This document shows, one piece after another, positions 29,113 through 44,100 of a stretch of DNA of 64,000 nucleotides. The DNA lies in contig CAJFCV020000001.1 in the NCBI GenBank assembly GCA_904066235.2, forward strand, positions 11,093,291-11,157,290, read 5' to 3'. The position numbers and the translations under genes were made by a program. Numbering within the stretch: position 1 is the stretch's first letter; the number at the start of each line of letters is the position of its first letter. Below the pieces are notes generated by a model, which saw nothing but the letters and a program-made list of their open reading frames with translations, was not told the DNA's origin and did no database searches. This stretch comes from Bursaphelenchus xylophilus. Taxonomy: Eukaryota > Nematoda > Chromadorea > Rhabditida > Aphelenchoididae.

Positions 29113-32100
29113 ACCATTCGAAAGCTAATCGCCTGAGATTTTAGCATGGCAAGTTTCAGCTCTTTTGCAATCAAATTACGCCGACACTGGGCGAAAAACT
29201 CTGATATTATACTAGGCACCAGTATAAAAAAAAGGTGAATTAATGATGCCGGAGTGAATTGACAAGACATATACCATTCGAAAGGTAACCGCATGAGATT
29301 TTAGCACGGCAAGTTTCAGCTTTTTTGGAATCAAATTACGTCCACACTGGGCGAAACACTCTGATATTATACTAGACACCGGTTTTGAAAAAAGGTGAAT
29401 TAGTGATGACGGAGTGAATTGACAAGACATACACCATTCGAAAGCTAATCGCCTGAGATTTTAGCATGACAAGTTTCAGCTGTTTTGCAATCAAATTACG
29501 CCGACACTGGGCGAAAAACTCTTATATTATACTAGACACCGGTTTTAAAAAAAGTGAATTAGTGATGACGGAGTGAATTGACAAGACATACACCATTCGA
29601 AAGCTAATCGCCTGAGATTTTAGCATGACAAGTTTCAGCTGTTTTGCAATCAAATTACGCCGACACTGGGCGAAAAACTCTTATATTATACTAGACACCG
29701 GTTTTAAAAAAAGTGAATTAGTGATGACGGAGTGAATTGACAAGACATACACCATTCGAAAGCTAATCGCCTGAGATTTTAGCATGGCAAGTTTCAGCTC
29801 TTTTGCAATCAAATTACGCCGACACTGGGCGAAAAACTCTGATATTATACTAGGCACCGGTTTTGAAAAAAGGTGAATTAGTGATGACGGAGTGAATTGA
29901 CAAGACATACACCATTCGAAAGCTAATCGCCTGAGATTTTAGCATGACAAGTTTCAGCTGTTTTGCAATCAAATTACGCCGACACTGGGCGAAAAACTCT
30001 TATATTATACTAGACACCGGTTTTAAAAAAAGTGAATTAGTGATGACGGAGTGAATTGACAAGACATACACCATTCAAAAGCTAATCGCCTGAGATTTTA
30101 GCATGGCAAGTTTCAGCTTTTTTGGAATCAAACTACGCCGAAACTGGGCGAAAAACTCTGATATTATACTAGACATCAGTTTGAAAAAAAAGTGAATTAG
30201 TGATGACGGAGTGAATTGACAAGACATATACCATTCGAAAGGTAACCGCATGAGATTTTAGCACGGCAAGTTTCAGCTTTTTTGGAATCAAACTACGCCG
30301 ACACTGGGCGAAAAACTCTGATATTATACTAGGCACCAGTATAAAAAAAAGGTGAATTAATGATGCCGGAGTGAATTGACAAGACATACACCATTCGAAA
30401 GGTAACCGCATGAGATTTTAGCACGGCAAGTTTCAGCTTTTTTGGAATCAAATTACGTCCACACTGGGCGAAACACTCTGATATTATACTAGACACCGGT
30501 TTTGAAAAAAAAGTGAATTAGTGATGACGGAGTGAATTGACAAGACATACACCATTCGAAAGCTAATCGCCTGAGATTTTAGCATGGCAAGGTTCAGCTC
30601 TTTTGCAATCAAATTACGCCGACACTGGGCGAAAAACTCTGATATTATACTAGACATCAGTTTGAAAAAAAAGTGAATTAGTGATGACGGAGTGAATTGA
30701 CAAGACATACACCATTCGAAAGCTAATCGCCTGAGATTTTAGCATGGCAAGTTTCAGCTTTTTTGGAATCAAATTACGCCGACACTGGACGAAAAACTCT
30801 GATATTATACTAGACACCGGTTTTAAAAAAAAGTGAATTAGTGATGACGGAGTGAATTGACAAGACATACACCATTCGAAAGCTAATCGCCTGAGATTTT
30901 AGCATGGCAAGCTTCAGCTTTTTTGGAATCAAACTACGCCGACACTGGGCGAAAAACTCTGATATTATACTAGACACCGGTTTTAAAAAAAGTGAATTAG
31001 TGATGACGGAGTGAATTGACAAGACATACACCATTCAAAAGCTAATCGCCTGAGATTTTAGCATGGCAAGCTTCAGCTTTTTTGGAATCAAACTACGCCG
31101 ACACTGGGCGAAAAACTCTGATATTATACTAGACAACAGTTTGAAAAAAAAGTGAATTAGTGATGACGGAGTGAATTGACAAGACATACACCATTCGAAA
31201 GCTAATCGCCTGAGATTTTAGCATGGCAAGTTTCAGCTCTTTTGCAATCAAATTACGCCGACACTGGGCGAAAAAATCTGATATTATACTAGACACCGGT
31301 TTTAAAAAAAGTGAATTAGTGATGACGGAGTGAATTGACAAGACATACACCATTCGAAAGCTAATCGCCTGAGATTTTAGCATGGCAAGGTTCAGCTCTT
31401 TTGCAATCAAATTACGCCGACACTGGGCGAAAAACTCTGATATTATACTAGACATCAGTTTGAAAAAAAGTGAATTAGTGATGACGGAGTGAATTGACAA
31501 GACATACACCATTCGAAAGCTAATCGCCTGAGATTTTAGCATGGCAAGTTTCAGCTTTTTTGGAATCAAATTACGCCGACACTGGGCGAAAAACTCTGAT
31601 ATTATACTAGACACCGGTTTTAAAAAAAGTGAATTAGTGATGACGGAGTGAATTGACAAGACATACACCATTCGAAAGCTAATCGCCTGAGATTTTAGCA
31701 TGGCAAGCTTCAGCTTTTTTGGAATCAAACTACGCCGACACTGGGCGAAAAACTCTGATATTATACTAGGCACCGGTTTTGAAAAAAGGTGAATTAGTGA
31801 TGACGGAGTGAATTGACAAGACATACACCATTCGAAAGCTAATCGCCTGAGATTTTAGCATGACAAGTTTCAGCTGTTTTGCAATCAAATTACGCCGACA
31901 CTGGGCGAAAAACTCTTATATTATACTAGACACCGGTTTTAAAAAAAGTGAATTAGTGATGACGGAGTGAATTGACAAGACATACACCATTCAAAAGCTA
32001 ATCGCCTGAGATTTTAGCATGGCAAGTTTCAGCTTTTTTGGAATCAAACTACGCCGACACTGGGCGAAAAACTCTGATATTATACTAGACATCAGTTTGA

Positions 32101-35100
32101 AAAAAAAGTGAATTAGTGATGACGGAGTGAATTGACAAGACATATACCATTCGAAAGGTAACCGCATGAGATTTTAGCACGGCAAGTTTCAGCTTTTTTG
32201 GAATCAAACTACGCCGACACTGGGCGAAAAACTCTGATATTATACTAGGCACCAGTATAAAAAAAAGGTGAATTAATGATGCCGGAGTGAATTGACAAGA
32301 CATATACCATTCGAAAGGTAACCGCATGAGATTTTAGCACGGCAAGTTTCAGCTTTTTTGGAATCAAATTACGTCCACACTGGGCGAAACACTCTGATAT
32401 TATACTAGACACCGGTTTTGAAAAAAAGTGAATTAGTGATGACGGAGTGAATTGACAAGACATACACCATTCGAAAGCTAATCGCCTGAGATTTTAGCAT
32501 GGCAAGGTTCAGCTCTTTTGCAATCAAATTACGCCGACACTGGGCGAAAAACTCTGATATTATACTAGGCACCGGTTTTGAAAAAAGGTGAATTAGTGAT
32601 GACGGAGTGAATTGACAAGACATACACCATTCGAAAGCTAATCGCCTGAGATTTTAGCATGACAAGTTTCAGCTGTTTTGCAATCAAATTACGCCGACAC
32701 TGGGCGAAAAACTCTTATATTATACTAGACACCGGTTTTAAAAAAAAGTGAATTAGTGATGACGGAGTGAATTGACAAGACATACACCATTCAAAAGCTA
32801 ATCGCCTGAGATTTTAGCATGGCAAGTTTCAGCTTTTTTGGAATCAAACTACGCCGAAACTGGGCGAAAAACTCTGATATTATACTAGACATCAGTTTGA
32901 AAAAAAAGTGAATTAGTGATGACGGAGTGAATTGACAAGACATATACCATTCGAAAGGTAACCGCATGAGATTTTAGCACGGCAAGTTTCAGCTTTTTTG
33001 GAATCAAACTACGCCGACACTGGGCGAAAAACTCTGATATTATACTAGGCACCAGTATAAAAAAAAGGTGAATTAATGATGCCGGAGTGAATTGACAAGA
33101 CATATACCATTCGAAAGGTAACCGCATGAGATTGTAGCACGGCAAGTTTCAGCTTTTTTGGAATCAAATTACGTCCACACTGGGCGAAACACTCTGATAT
33201 TATACTAGACACCGGTTTTGAAAAAAAGTGAATTAGTGATGACGGAGTGAATTGACAAGACATACACCATTCGAAAGCTAATCGCCTGAGATTTTAGCAT
33301 GGCAAGGTTCAGCTCTTTTGCAATCAAATTACGCCGACACTGGGCGAAAAACTCTGATATTATACTAGACATCAGTTTGAAAAAAAGTGAATTAGTGATG
33401 ACGGAGTGAATTGACAAGACATACACCATTCGAAAGCTAATCGCCTGAGATTTTAGCATGGCAAGTTTCAGCTTTTTTGGAATCAAATTACGCCGACACT
33501 GGACGAAAAACTCTGATATTATACTAGACACCGGTTTTAAAAAAAGTGAATTAGTGATGACGGAGTGAATTGACAAGACATACACCATTCGAAAGCTAAT
33601 CGCCTGAGATTTTAGCATGGCAAGCTTCAGCTTTTTTGGAATCAAACTACGCCGACACTGGGCGAAAAACTCTGATATTATACTAGACACCGGTTTTAAA
33701 AAAAGTGAATTAGTGATGACGGAGTGAATTGACAAGACATACACCATTCAAAAGCTAATCGCCTGAGATTTTAGCATGGCAAGCTTCAGCTTTTTTGGAA
33801 TCAAACTACGCCGACACTGGGCGAAAAACTCTGATATTATACTAGACACCGGTTTGAAAAAAAAGTGAATTAGTGATGACGGAGTGAATTGACAAGACAT
33901 ACACCATTCGAAAGTTAATCGCCTGAGATTTTAGCATGGCAAGTTTCAGCTCTTTTGCAATCAAATTACGCCGACACTGGGCGAAAAAATCTGATATTAT
34001 ACTAGACACCGGTTTTAAAAAAAAGTGAATTAGTGATGACGGAGTGAATTGACAAGACATATACCATTCGAAAGGTAACCGCATGAGATTTTAGCACGGC
34101 AAGTTTCAGCTTTTTTGGAATCAAACTACGCCGACACTGGGCGAAAAACTCTGATATTATACTAGGCACCAGTATAAAAAAAAGGTGAATTAATGATGCC
34201 GGAGTGAATTGACAAGACATATACCATTCGAAAGGTAACCGCATGAGATTTTAGCACGGCAAGTTTCAGCTTTTTTGGAATCAAATTACGTCCACACTGG
34301 GCGAAACACTCTGATATTATACTAGACACCGGTTTTGAAAAAAAAGTGAATTAGTGATGACGGAGTGAATTGACAAGACATACACCATTCGAAAGCTAAT
34401 CGCCTGAGATTTTAGCATGGCAAGGTTCAGCTCTTTTGCAATCAAATTACGCCGACACTGGGCGAAAAACTCTGATATTATACTAGACATCAGTTTGAAA
34501 AAAAAGTGAATTAGTGATGACGGAGTGAATTGACAAGACATACACCATTCGAAAGCTAATCGCCTGAGATTTTAGCATGGCAAGTTTCAGCTTTTTTGGA
34601 ATCAAATTACGCCGACACTGGGCGAAAAACTCTGATATTATACTAGACACCGGTTTTAAAAAAAGTGAATTAGTGATGACGGAGTGAATTGACAAGACAT
34701 ACACCATTCGAAAGCTAATCGCCTGAGATTTTAGCATGGCAAGCTTCAGCTTTTTTGGAATCAAACTACGCCGACACTGGGCGAAAAACTCTGATATTAT
34801 ACTAGACACCGGTTTTAAAAAAAGTGAATTAGTGATGACGGAGTGAATTGACAAGACATACACCATTCAAAAGCTAATCGCCTGAGATTTTAGCATGGCA
34901 AGCTTCAGCTTTTTTGGAATCAAACTACGCCGACACTGGGCGAAAAACTCTGATATTATACTAGACAACAGTTTGAAAAAAAAGTGAATTAGTGATGACC
35001 GAGTGAATTGACAAGACATACACCATTCGAAAGCTAATCGCCTGAGATTTTAGCATGGCAAGTTTCAGCTCTTTTGCAATCAAATTACGCCGACACTGGG

Positions 35101-38100
35101 CGAAAAAATCTGATATTATACTAGACACCGGTTTTAAAAAAAAGTGAATTAGTGATGACGGAGTGAATTGACAAGACATATACCATTCGAAAGGTAACCG
35201 CATGAGATTTTAGCACGGCAAGTTTCAGCTTTTTTGGAATCAAACTACGCCGACACTGGGCGAAAAACTCTGATATTATACTAGGCACCAGTATAAAAAA
35301 AAGGTGAATTAATGATGCCGGAGTGAATTGACAAGACATATACCATTCGAAAGGTAACCGCATGAGATTTTAGCACGGCAAGTTTCAGCTTTTTTGGAAT
35401 CAAATTACGTCCACACTGGGCGAAACACTCTGATATTATACTAGACACCGGTTTTGAAAAAAAGTGAATTAGTGATGACGGAGTGAATTGACAAGACATA
35501 CACCATTCGAAAGCTAATCGCCTGAGATTTTAGCATGGCAAGGTTCAGCTCTTTTGCAATCAAATTACGCCGACACTGGGCGAAAAACTCTGATATTATA
35601 CTAGACATCAGTTTGAAAAAAAGTGAATTAGTGATGACGGAGTGAATTGACAAGACATACACCATTCGAAAGCTAATCGCCTGAGATTTTAGCATGGCAA
35701 GTTTCAGCTTTTTTGGAATCAAATTACGCCGACACTGGGCGAAAAACTCTGATATTATACTAGACACCGGTTTTAAAAAAAGTGAATTAGTGATGACGGA
35801 GTGAATTGACAAGACATACACCATTCGAAAGCTAATCGCCTGAGATTTTAGCATGGCAAGCTTCAGCTTTTTTGGAATCAAACTACGCCGACACTGGGCG
35901 AAAAACTCTGATATTATACTAGACACCGGTTTTAAAAAAAGTGAATTAGTGATGACGGAGTGAATTGACAAGACATACACCATTCAAAAGCTAATCGCCT
36001 GAGATTTTAGCATGGCAAGCTTCAGCTTTTTTGGAATCAAACTACGCCGACACTGGGCGAAAAACTCTGATATTATACTAGACAACAGTTTGAAAAAAAA
36101 GTGAATTAGTGATGACGGAGTGAATTGACAAGACATACACCATTCGAAAGCTAATCGCCTGAGATTTTAGCATGGCAAGTTTCAGCTCTTTTGCAATCAA
36201 ATTACGCCGACACTGGGCGAAAAACTCTGATATTATACTAGACACCGGTTTTAAAAAAAGTGAATTAGTGATGACGGAGTGAATTGACAAGACATACACC
36301 ATTGGAAAGCTAATCGCCTGAGATTTTAGCATGGCAAGGTTCAGCTCTTTTGCAATCAAATTACGCCGACACTGGGCGAAAAACTCTGATATTATACTAG
36401 ACATCAGTTTGAAAAAAAGTGAATTAGTGATGACGGAGTGAATTGACAAGACATACACCATTCGAAAGCTAATCGCCTGAGATTTTAGCATGGCAAGTTT
36501 CAGCTTTTTTGGAATCAAATTACGCCGACACTGGGCGAAAAACTCTGATATTATACTAGACAACAGTTTGAAAAAAAAGTGAATTAGTGATGACGGAGTG
36601 AATTGACAAGACATACACCATTCGAAAGCTAATCGCCTGAGATTTTAGCATGGCAAGCTTCAGCTTTTTTGGAATCAAACTACGCCGACACTGGGCGAAA
36701 AACTCTGATATTATACTAGACACCGGTTTTAAAAAAAAGTGAATTAGTGATGACGGAGTGAATTGACAAGACATACACCATTCAAAAGCTAATCGCCTGA
36801 GATTTTAGCATGGCAAGCTTCAGCTTTTTTGGAATCAAACTACGCCGACACTGGGCGAAAAACTCTGATATTATACTAGACAACAGTTTGAAAAAAAAGT
36901 GAATTAGTGATGACGGAGTGAATTGACAAGACACACACCATTGGAAAGCTAATCGCCTGAGATTTTAGCATGGCAAGTTTCAGCTCTTTTGCAATCAAAT
37001 TACGCCGACACTGGGCGAAAAACTCTTATATTATACTAGACACCGGTTTTAAAAAAAGTGAATTAGTGATGACGGAGTGAATTGACAAGACATACACCAT
37101 TGGAAAGCTAATCGCCTGAGATTTTAGCATGGCAAGGTTCAGCTCTTTTGCAATCAAATTACGCCGACACTGGGCGAAAAACTCTGATATTATACTAGAC
37201 ATCAGTTTGAAAAAAAAGTGAATTAGTGATGACGGAGTGAATTGACAAGACATACACCATTCGAAAGCTAATCGCCTGAGATTTTAGCATGGCAAGTTTC
37301 AGCTTTTTTGGAATCAAATTACGCCGACACTGGGCGAAAAACTCTGATATTATACTAGACAACAGTTTGAAAAAAAAGTGAATTAGTGATGACGGAGTGA
37401 ATTGACAAGACATACACCATTCGAAAGCTAATCGCCTGAGATTTTAGCATGGCAAGCTTCAGCTTTTTTGGAATCAAACTACGCCGACACTGGGCGAAAA
37501 ACTCTGATATTATACTAGACACCGGTTTTAAAAAAAGTGAATTAGTGATGACGGAGTGAATTGACAAGACATACACCATTCAAAAGCTAATCGCCTGAGA
37601 TTTTAGCATGGCAAGCTTCAGCTTTTTTGGAATCAAACTACGCCGACACTGGGCGAAAAACTCTGATATTATACTAGACAACAGTTTGAAAAAAAGTGAA
37701 TTAGTGATGACGGAGTGAATTGACAAGACATACACCATTGGAAAGCTAATCGCCTGAGATTTTAGCATGGCAAGTTTCAGCTCTTTTGCAATCAAATTAC
37801 GCCGACACTGGGCGAAAAACTCTTATATTATACTAGACACCGGTTTTAAAAAAAGTGAATTAGTGATGACGGAGTGAATTGACAAGACATACACCATTGG
37901 AAAGCTAATCGCCTGAGATTTTAGCATGGCAAGTTTCAGCTCTTTTGCAATCAAATTACGCCGACACTGGGCGAAAAACTCTTATATTATACTAGACACC
38001 GGTTTTAAAAAAAGTGAATTAGTGATGACGGAGTGAATTGACAAGACATACACCATTCGAAAGTTAATCGCCTGAGATTTTAGCATGGCAAGTTTCAGCT

Positions 38101-41100
38101 TTTTTGGAATCAAATTACGCCGACACTGGGCGAAAAACTCTGATATTATACTAGACACCGGTTTTGAAAAAAAGTGAATTAGTGATGACGGAGTGAATTG
38201 ACAAGACATACACCATTCGAAAGCTAATCGCCTGAGATTTTAGCATGGCAAGCTTCAGCTTTTTTGGAATCAAATTACGCCGACACTGGGCGAAAAACTC
38301 TGATATTATACTAGACAACAGTTTGAAAAAAAAGTGAATTAGTGATGACGGAGTGAATTGACAAGACATACACCATTGGAAAGCTAATCGCCTGAGATTT
38401 TAGCATGGCAAGTTTCAGCTTTTTTGGAATCAAATTACGCCGACACTGGGCGAAAAACTCTGATATTATACTAGACACCGGTTTTAAAAAAAGTGAATTA
38501 GTGATGACGGAGTGAATTGACAAGACATACACCATTCAAAAGCTAATCGCCTGAGATTTTAGCATGGCAAGCTTCAGCTTTTTTGGAATCAAACTACGCC
38601 GACACTGGGCGAAAAACTCTGATATTATACTAGACAACAGTTTGAAAAAAAAGTGAATTAGTGATGACGGAGTGAATTGACAAGACATACACCATTCGAA
38701 AGCTAATCGCCTGAGATTTTAGCATGGCAAGTTTCAGCTTTTTTGGAATCAAATTACGCCGACACTGGGCGAAAAACTCTGATATTATACTAGACACCGG
38801 TTTTAAAAAAAGTGAATTAGTGATGACGGAGTGAATTGACAAGACATACACCATTCAAAAGCTAATCGCCTGAGATTTTAGCATGGCAAGCTTCAGCTTT
38901 TTTGGAATCAAACTACGCCGACACTGGGCGAAAAACTCTGATATTATACTAGACAACAGTTTGAAAAAAAGTGAATTAGTGATGACGGAGTGAATTGACA
39001 AGACATACACCATTGGAAAGCTAATCGCCTGAGATTTTAGCATGGCAAGTGTCAGCTCTTTTGCAATCAAATTACGCCGACACTGGGCGAAAAACTCTTA
39101 TATTATACTAGACACCGGTTTTAAAAAAAGTGAATTAGTGATGACGGAGTGAATTGACAAGACATACACCATTGGAAAGCTAATCGCCTGAGATTTTAGC
39201 ATGGCAAGGTTCAGCTCTTTTGCAATCAAATTACGCCGACACTGGGCGAAAAACTCTGATATTATACTAGACATCAGTTTGAAAAAAAAGTGAATTAGTG
39301 ATGACGGAGTGAATTGACAAGACATACACCATTCGAAAGCTAATCGCCTGAGATTTTAGCATGGCAAGTTTCAGCTTTTTTGGAATCAAATTACGCCGAC
39401 ACTGGGCGAAAAACTCTGATATTATACTAGACAACAGTTTGAAAAAAAAGTGAATTAGTGATGACGGAGTGAATTGACAAGACATACACCATTCGAAAGC
39501 TAATCGCCTGAGATTTTAGCATGGCAAGCTTCAGCTTTTTTGGAATCAAACTACGCCGACACTGGGCGAAAAACTCTGATATTATACTAGACACCGGTTT
39601 TAAAAAAAGTGAATTAGTGATGACGGAGTGAATTGACAAGACATACACCATTCAAAAGCTAATCGCCTGAGATTTTAGCATGGCAAGCTTCAGCTTTTTT
39701 GGAATCAAACTACGCCGACACTGGGCGAAAAACTCTGATATTATACTAGACAACAGTTTGAAAAAAAAGTGAATTAGTGATGACGGAGTGAATTGACAAG
39801 ACATACACCATTGGAAAGCTAATCGCCTGAGATTTTAGCATGGCAAGTTTCAGCTCTTTTGCAATCAAATTACGCCGACACTGGGCGAAAAACTCTTATA
39901 TTATACTAGACACCGGTTTTAAAAAAAAGTGAATTAGTGATGACGGAGTGAATTGACAAGACATACACCATTGGAAAGCTAATCGCCTGAGATTTTAGCA
40001 TGGCAAGTTTCAGCTCTTTTGCAATCAAATTACGCCGACACTGGGCGAAAAACTCTTATATTATACTAGACACCGGTTTTAAAAAAAGTGAATTAGTGAT
40101 GACGGAGTGAATTGACAAGACATACACCATTCGAAAGTTAATCGCCTGAGATTTTAGCATGGCAAGTTTCAGCTTTTTTGGAATCAAATTACGCCGACAC
40201 TGGGCGAAAAACTCTGATATTATACTAGACACCGGTTTTAAAAAAAGTGAATTAGTGATGACGGAGTGAATTGACAAGACATACACCATTCGAAAGCTAA
40301 TCGCCTGAGATTTTAGCATGGCAAGTTTCAGCTTTTTTGGAATCAAATTACGCCGACACTGGGCGAAAAACTCTGATATTATACTAGACACCGGTTTTAA
40401 AAAAAGTGAATTAGTGATGACGGAGTGAATTGACAAGACATACACCATTCGAAAGCTAATCGCCTGAGATTTTAGCATGGCAAGTTTCAGCTCTTTTGCA
40501 ATCAAATTACGCCGACACTGGGCGAAAAACTCTGATATTATACTAGACACCGGTTTTAAAAAAAGTGAATTAGTGATGACGGAGTGAATTGACAAGACAT
40601 ACACCATTGGAAAGCTAATCGCCTGAGATTTTAGCGTGGCAAGTTTCAGCTTTTTTGGAATCAAATTACGCCGACACTGGGCGAAAAACTCTGATATTAT
40701 ACTAGACACCGGTTTAAAAAAAAAGTGAATTAGTGATGACGGAGTGAATTGACAACACATACACCATTCGAAAGCTAATCGCCTGAGATTTTAGCATGGC
40801 AAGTTTCAGCTCTTTTGCAATCAAATTGCGCCGACACTGGGCGAAAAACTCTTATATTATACTAGACACCGGTTTTAAAAAAAGTGAATTAGTGATGACG
40901 GAGTGAATTGACAAGACATACACCATTCGAAAGCTAATCGCCTGAGATTTTAGCATGGCAAGTTTCAGCTTTTTTGGAATCAAATTACGCCGACACTGGG
41001 CGAAAAACTCTGATATTATACTAGACACCGGTTTAAAAAAAAGTGAATTAGTGATGACGGAGTGAATTGACAAGACATACACCATTCGAAAGCTAATCGC

Positions 41101-44100
41101 CTGTGATTTTAGCATGGCAAGTTTCAGCTTTTTTGGAATCAAATTACGCCGACACTGGGCGAAAAACTCTGATATTATACTAGACACCGGTTTTAAAAAA
41201 AGTGAATTAGTGATGACGGAGTGAATTGACAAGACATACACCATTGGAAAGCTAATCGCCTGAGATTTTAGCATGGCAAGTTTCAGCTCTTTTGCAATCA
41301 AATTACGCCGACACTGGGCGAAAAACTCTGATATTATACTAGACACCGGTTTTAAAAAAAGTGAATTAGTGATGACGGAGTGAATTGACAAGACATACAC
41401 CATTCGAAAGCTAATCGCCTGAGATTTTAGCATGGCAAGTTTCAGCTCTTTTGCAGTCAAATTACGCCGACACTGGGCGAAAAACTCTGATATTATACTA
41501 GACACCGGTTTAAAAAAAAGTGAATTAGTGATGACGGAGTGAATTGACAAGACATACACCATTGGAAAGCTAATCGCCTGAGATTTTAGCATGGCAAGTT
41601 TCAGCTTTTTTGGAATCAAATTACGCCGACACTGGGCGAAAAACTCTGATATTATACTAGACACCGGTTTTAAAAAAAGTGAATTAGTGATGACGGAGTG
41701 AATTGACAAGACATACACCATTCGAAAGCTAATCGCCTGAGATTTTAGCGCGGCAAGTTTCAGCTTTTTTGGAATCAAATTGCGCCGACACTGGGCGAAA
41801 AACACTTATATTATACTAGACACCGGTTTTAAAAAAAAGTGAATTAGTGATGACGGAGTGAATTGACAAGACATACACCATTGGAAAGCTAATCGCCTGA
41901 GATTTTAGCATGGCAAGTTTCAGCTTTTTTGGAATCAAATTACGCCGACACTGGGCGAAAAACTCTGATATTATACTAGACACCGGTTTTAAAAAAAAGT
42001 GAATTAGTGATGACGGAGTGAATTGACAACACATACACCATTCGAAAGCTAATCGCCTGAGATTTTAGCATGGCAAGTTTCAGCTCTTTTGCAATCAAAT
42101 TACGCCGACACTGGGCGAAAAACTCTGATATTATACTAGACACCGGTTTTAAAAAAAGTGAATTAGTGATGACGGAGTGAATTGACAAGACATACACCAT
42201 TGGAAAGCTAATCGCCTGAGATTTTAGCGTGGCAAGTTTCAGCTCTTTTGCAATCAAATTACGCCGACACTGGGCGAAAAACTCTGATATTATACTAGAC
42301 ACCGGTTTTAAAAAAAGTGAATTAGTGATGACGGAGTGAATTGACAGGACATACACCATTGGAAAGCTAATCGCCTGAGATTTTAGCATGGCAAGTTTCA
42401 GCTTTTTTGGAATCAAATTACGCCGACACTGGGCGAAAAACACTTATATTATACTAGACACCGGTTTTAAAAAAAAGTGAATTAGTGATGACGGAGTGAA
42501 TTGACAAGACATACACCATTCGAAAGCTAATCGCCTGAGATTTTAGCATGGCAAGTTTCAGCTTTTTTGGAATCAAATTACGCCGACACTGGGCGAAAAA
42601 CTCTGATATTATACTAGACACCGGTTTTAAAAAAAGTGAATTAGTGATGACGGAGTGAATTGACAAGACATACACCATTCGAAAGCTAATCGCCTGAGAT
42701 TTTAGCATGGCAAGTTTCAGCTTTTTTGGAGTCAAACTACGCCGACACTGGGCGAAAAACTCTGATATTATACTAGACACCGGTTTTAAAAAAAGTGAAT
42801 TAGTGATGACGGAGTGAATTGACAAGACATACACCATTCGAAAGCTAATCGCCTGAGATTTTAGCATGGCAAGTTTCAGCTTTTTTGGAATCAAATTACG
42901 CCGACACTGGGCGAAAAACTCTGATATTATACTAGACACCGGTTTTAAAAAAAAGTGAATTAGTGATGACGGAGTGAATTGACAAGACATACACCATTCG
43001 AAAGCTAATCGCCTGAGATTTTAGCATGGCAAGTTTCAGCTTTTTTGGAATCAAATTACGCCGACACTGGGCGAAAAACACTTATATTATACTAGACACC
43101 GGTTTTAAAAAAAAGTGAATTAGTGATGACGGAGTGAATTGACAGGACATACACCATTGGAAAGCTAATCGCCTGAGATTTTAGCGTGGCAAGTTTCAGC
43201 TTTTTTGGAATCAAATTGCGCCGACACTGGGCGAAAAACTCTTATATTATACTAGACACCGGTTTTAAAAAAAGTGAATTAGTGATGACGGAGTGAATTG
43301 ACAAGACATACACCATTCGAAAGCTAATCGCCTGAGATTTTAGCATGGCAAGTTTCAGCTTTTTTGGAATCAAATTACGCCGACACTGGGCGAAAAACTC
43401 TGATATTATACTAGACACCGGTTTTAAAAAAAGTGAATTAGTGATGACGGAGTGAATTGACAAGACATACACCATTCGAAAGCTAATCGCCTGAGATTTT
43501 AGCGCGGCAAGTTTCAGCTTTTTTGGAATCAAATTGCGCCGACACTGGGCGAAAAACACTTATATTATACTAGACACCGGTTTTAAAAAAAGTGAATTAG
43601 TGATGACGGAGTGAATTGACAAGACATACACCATTGGAAAGCTAATCGCCTGAGATTTTAGCATGGCAAGTTTCAGCTTTTTTGGAATCAAATTACGCCG
43701 ACACTGGGCGAAAAACTCTGATATTATACTAGACACCGGTTTTAAAAAAAAGTGAATTAGTGATGACGGAGTGAATTGACAACACATACACCATTCGAAA
43801 GCTAATCGCCTGAGATTTTAGCATGGCAGGTTTCAGCTTTTTTGGAATCAAATTACGCCGACACTGGGCGAAAAACTCTGATATTATACTAGACACCGGT
43901 TTTAAAAAAAGTGAATTAGTGATGACGGAGTGAATCGACAAGACATACACCATTCGAAAGCTAATCGCCTGAGATTTTAGCGTGGCAAGTTTCTGCTTTT
44001 TTGGAATCAAATTGCGCCGACACTGGGCGAAAAACTCTTATATTATACTAGACACCGGTTTTAAAAAAAAGTGAATTAGTGATGACGGAGTGAATTGACA

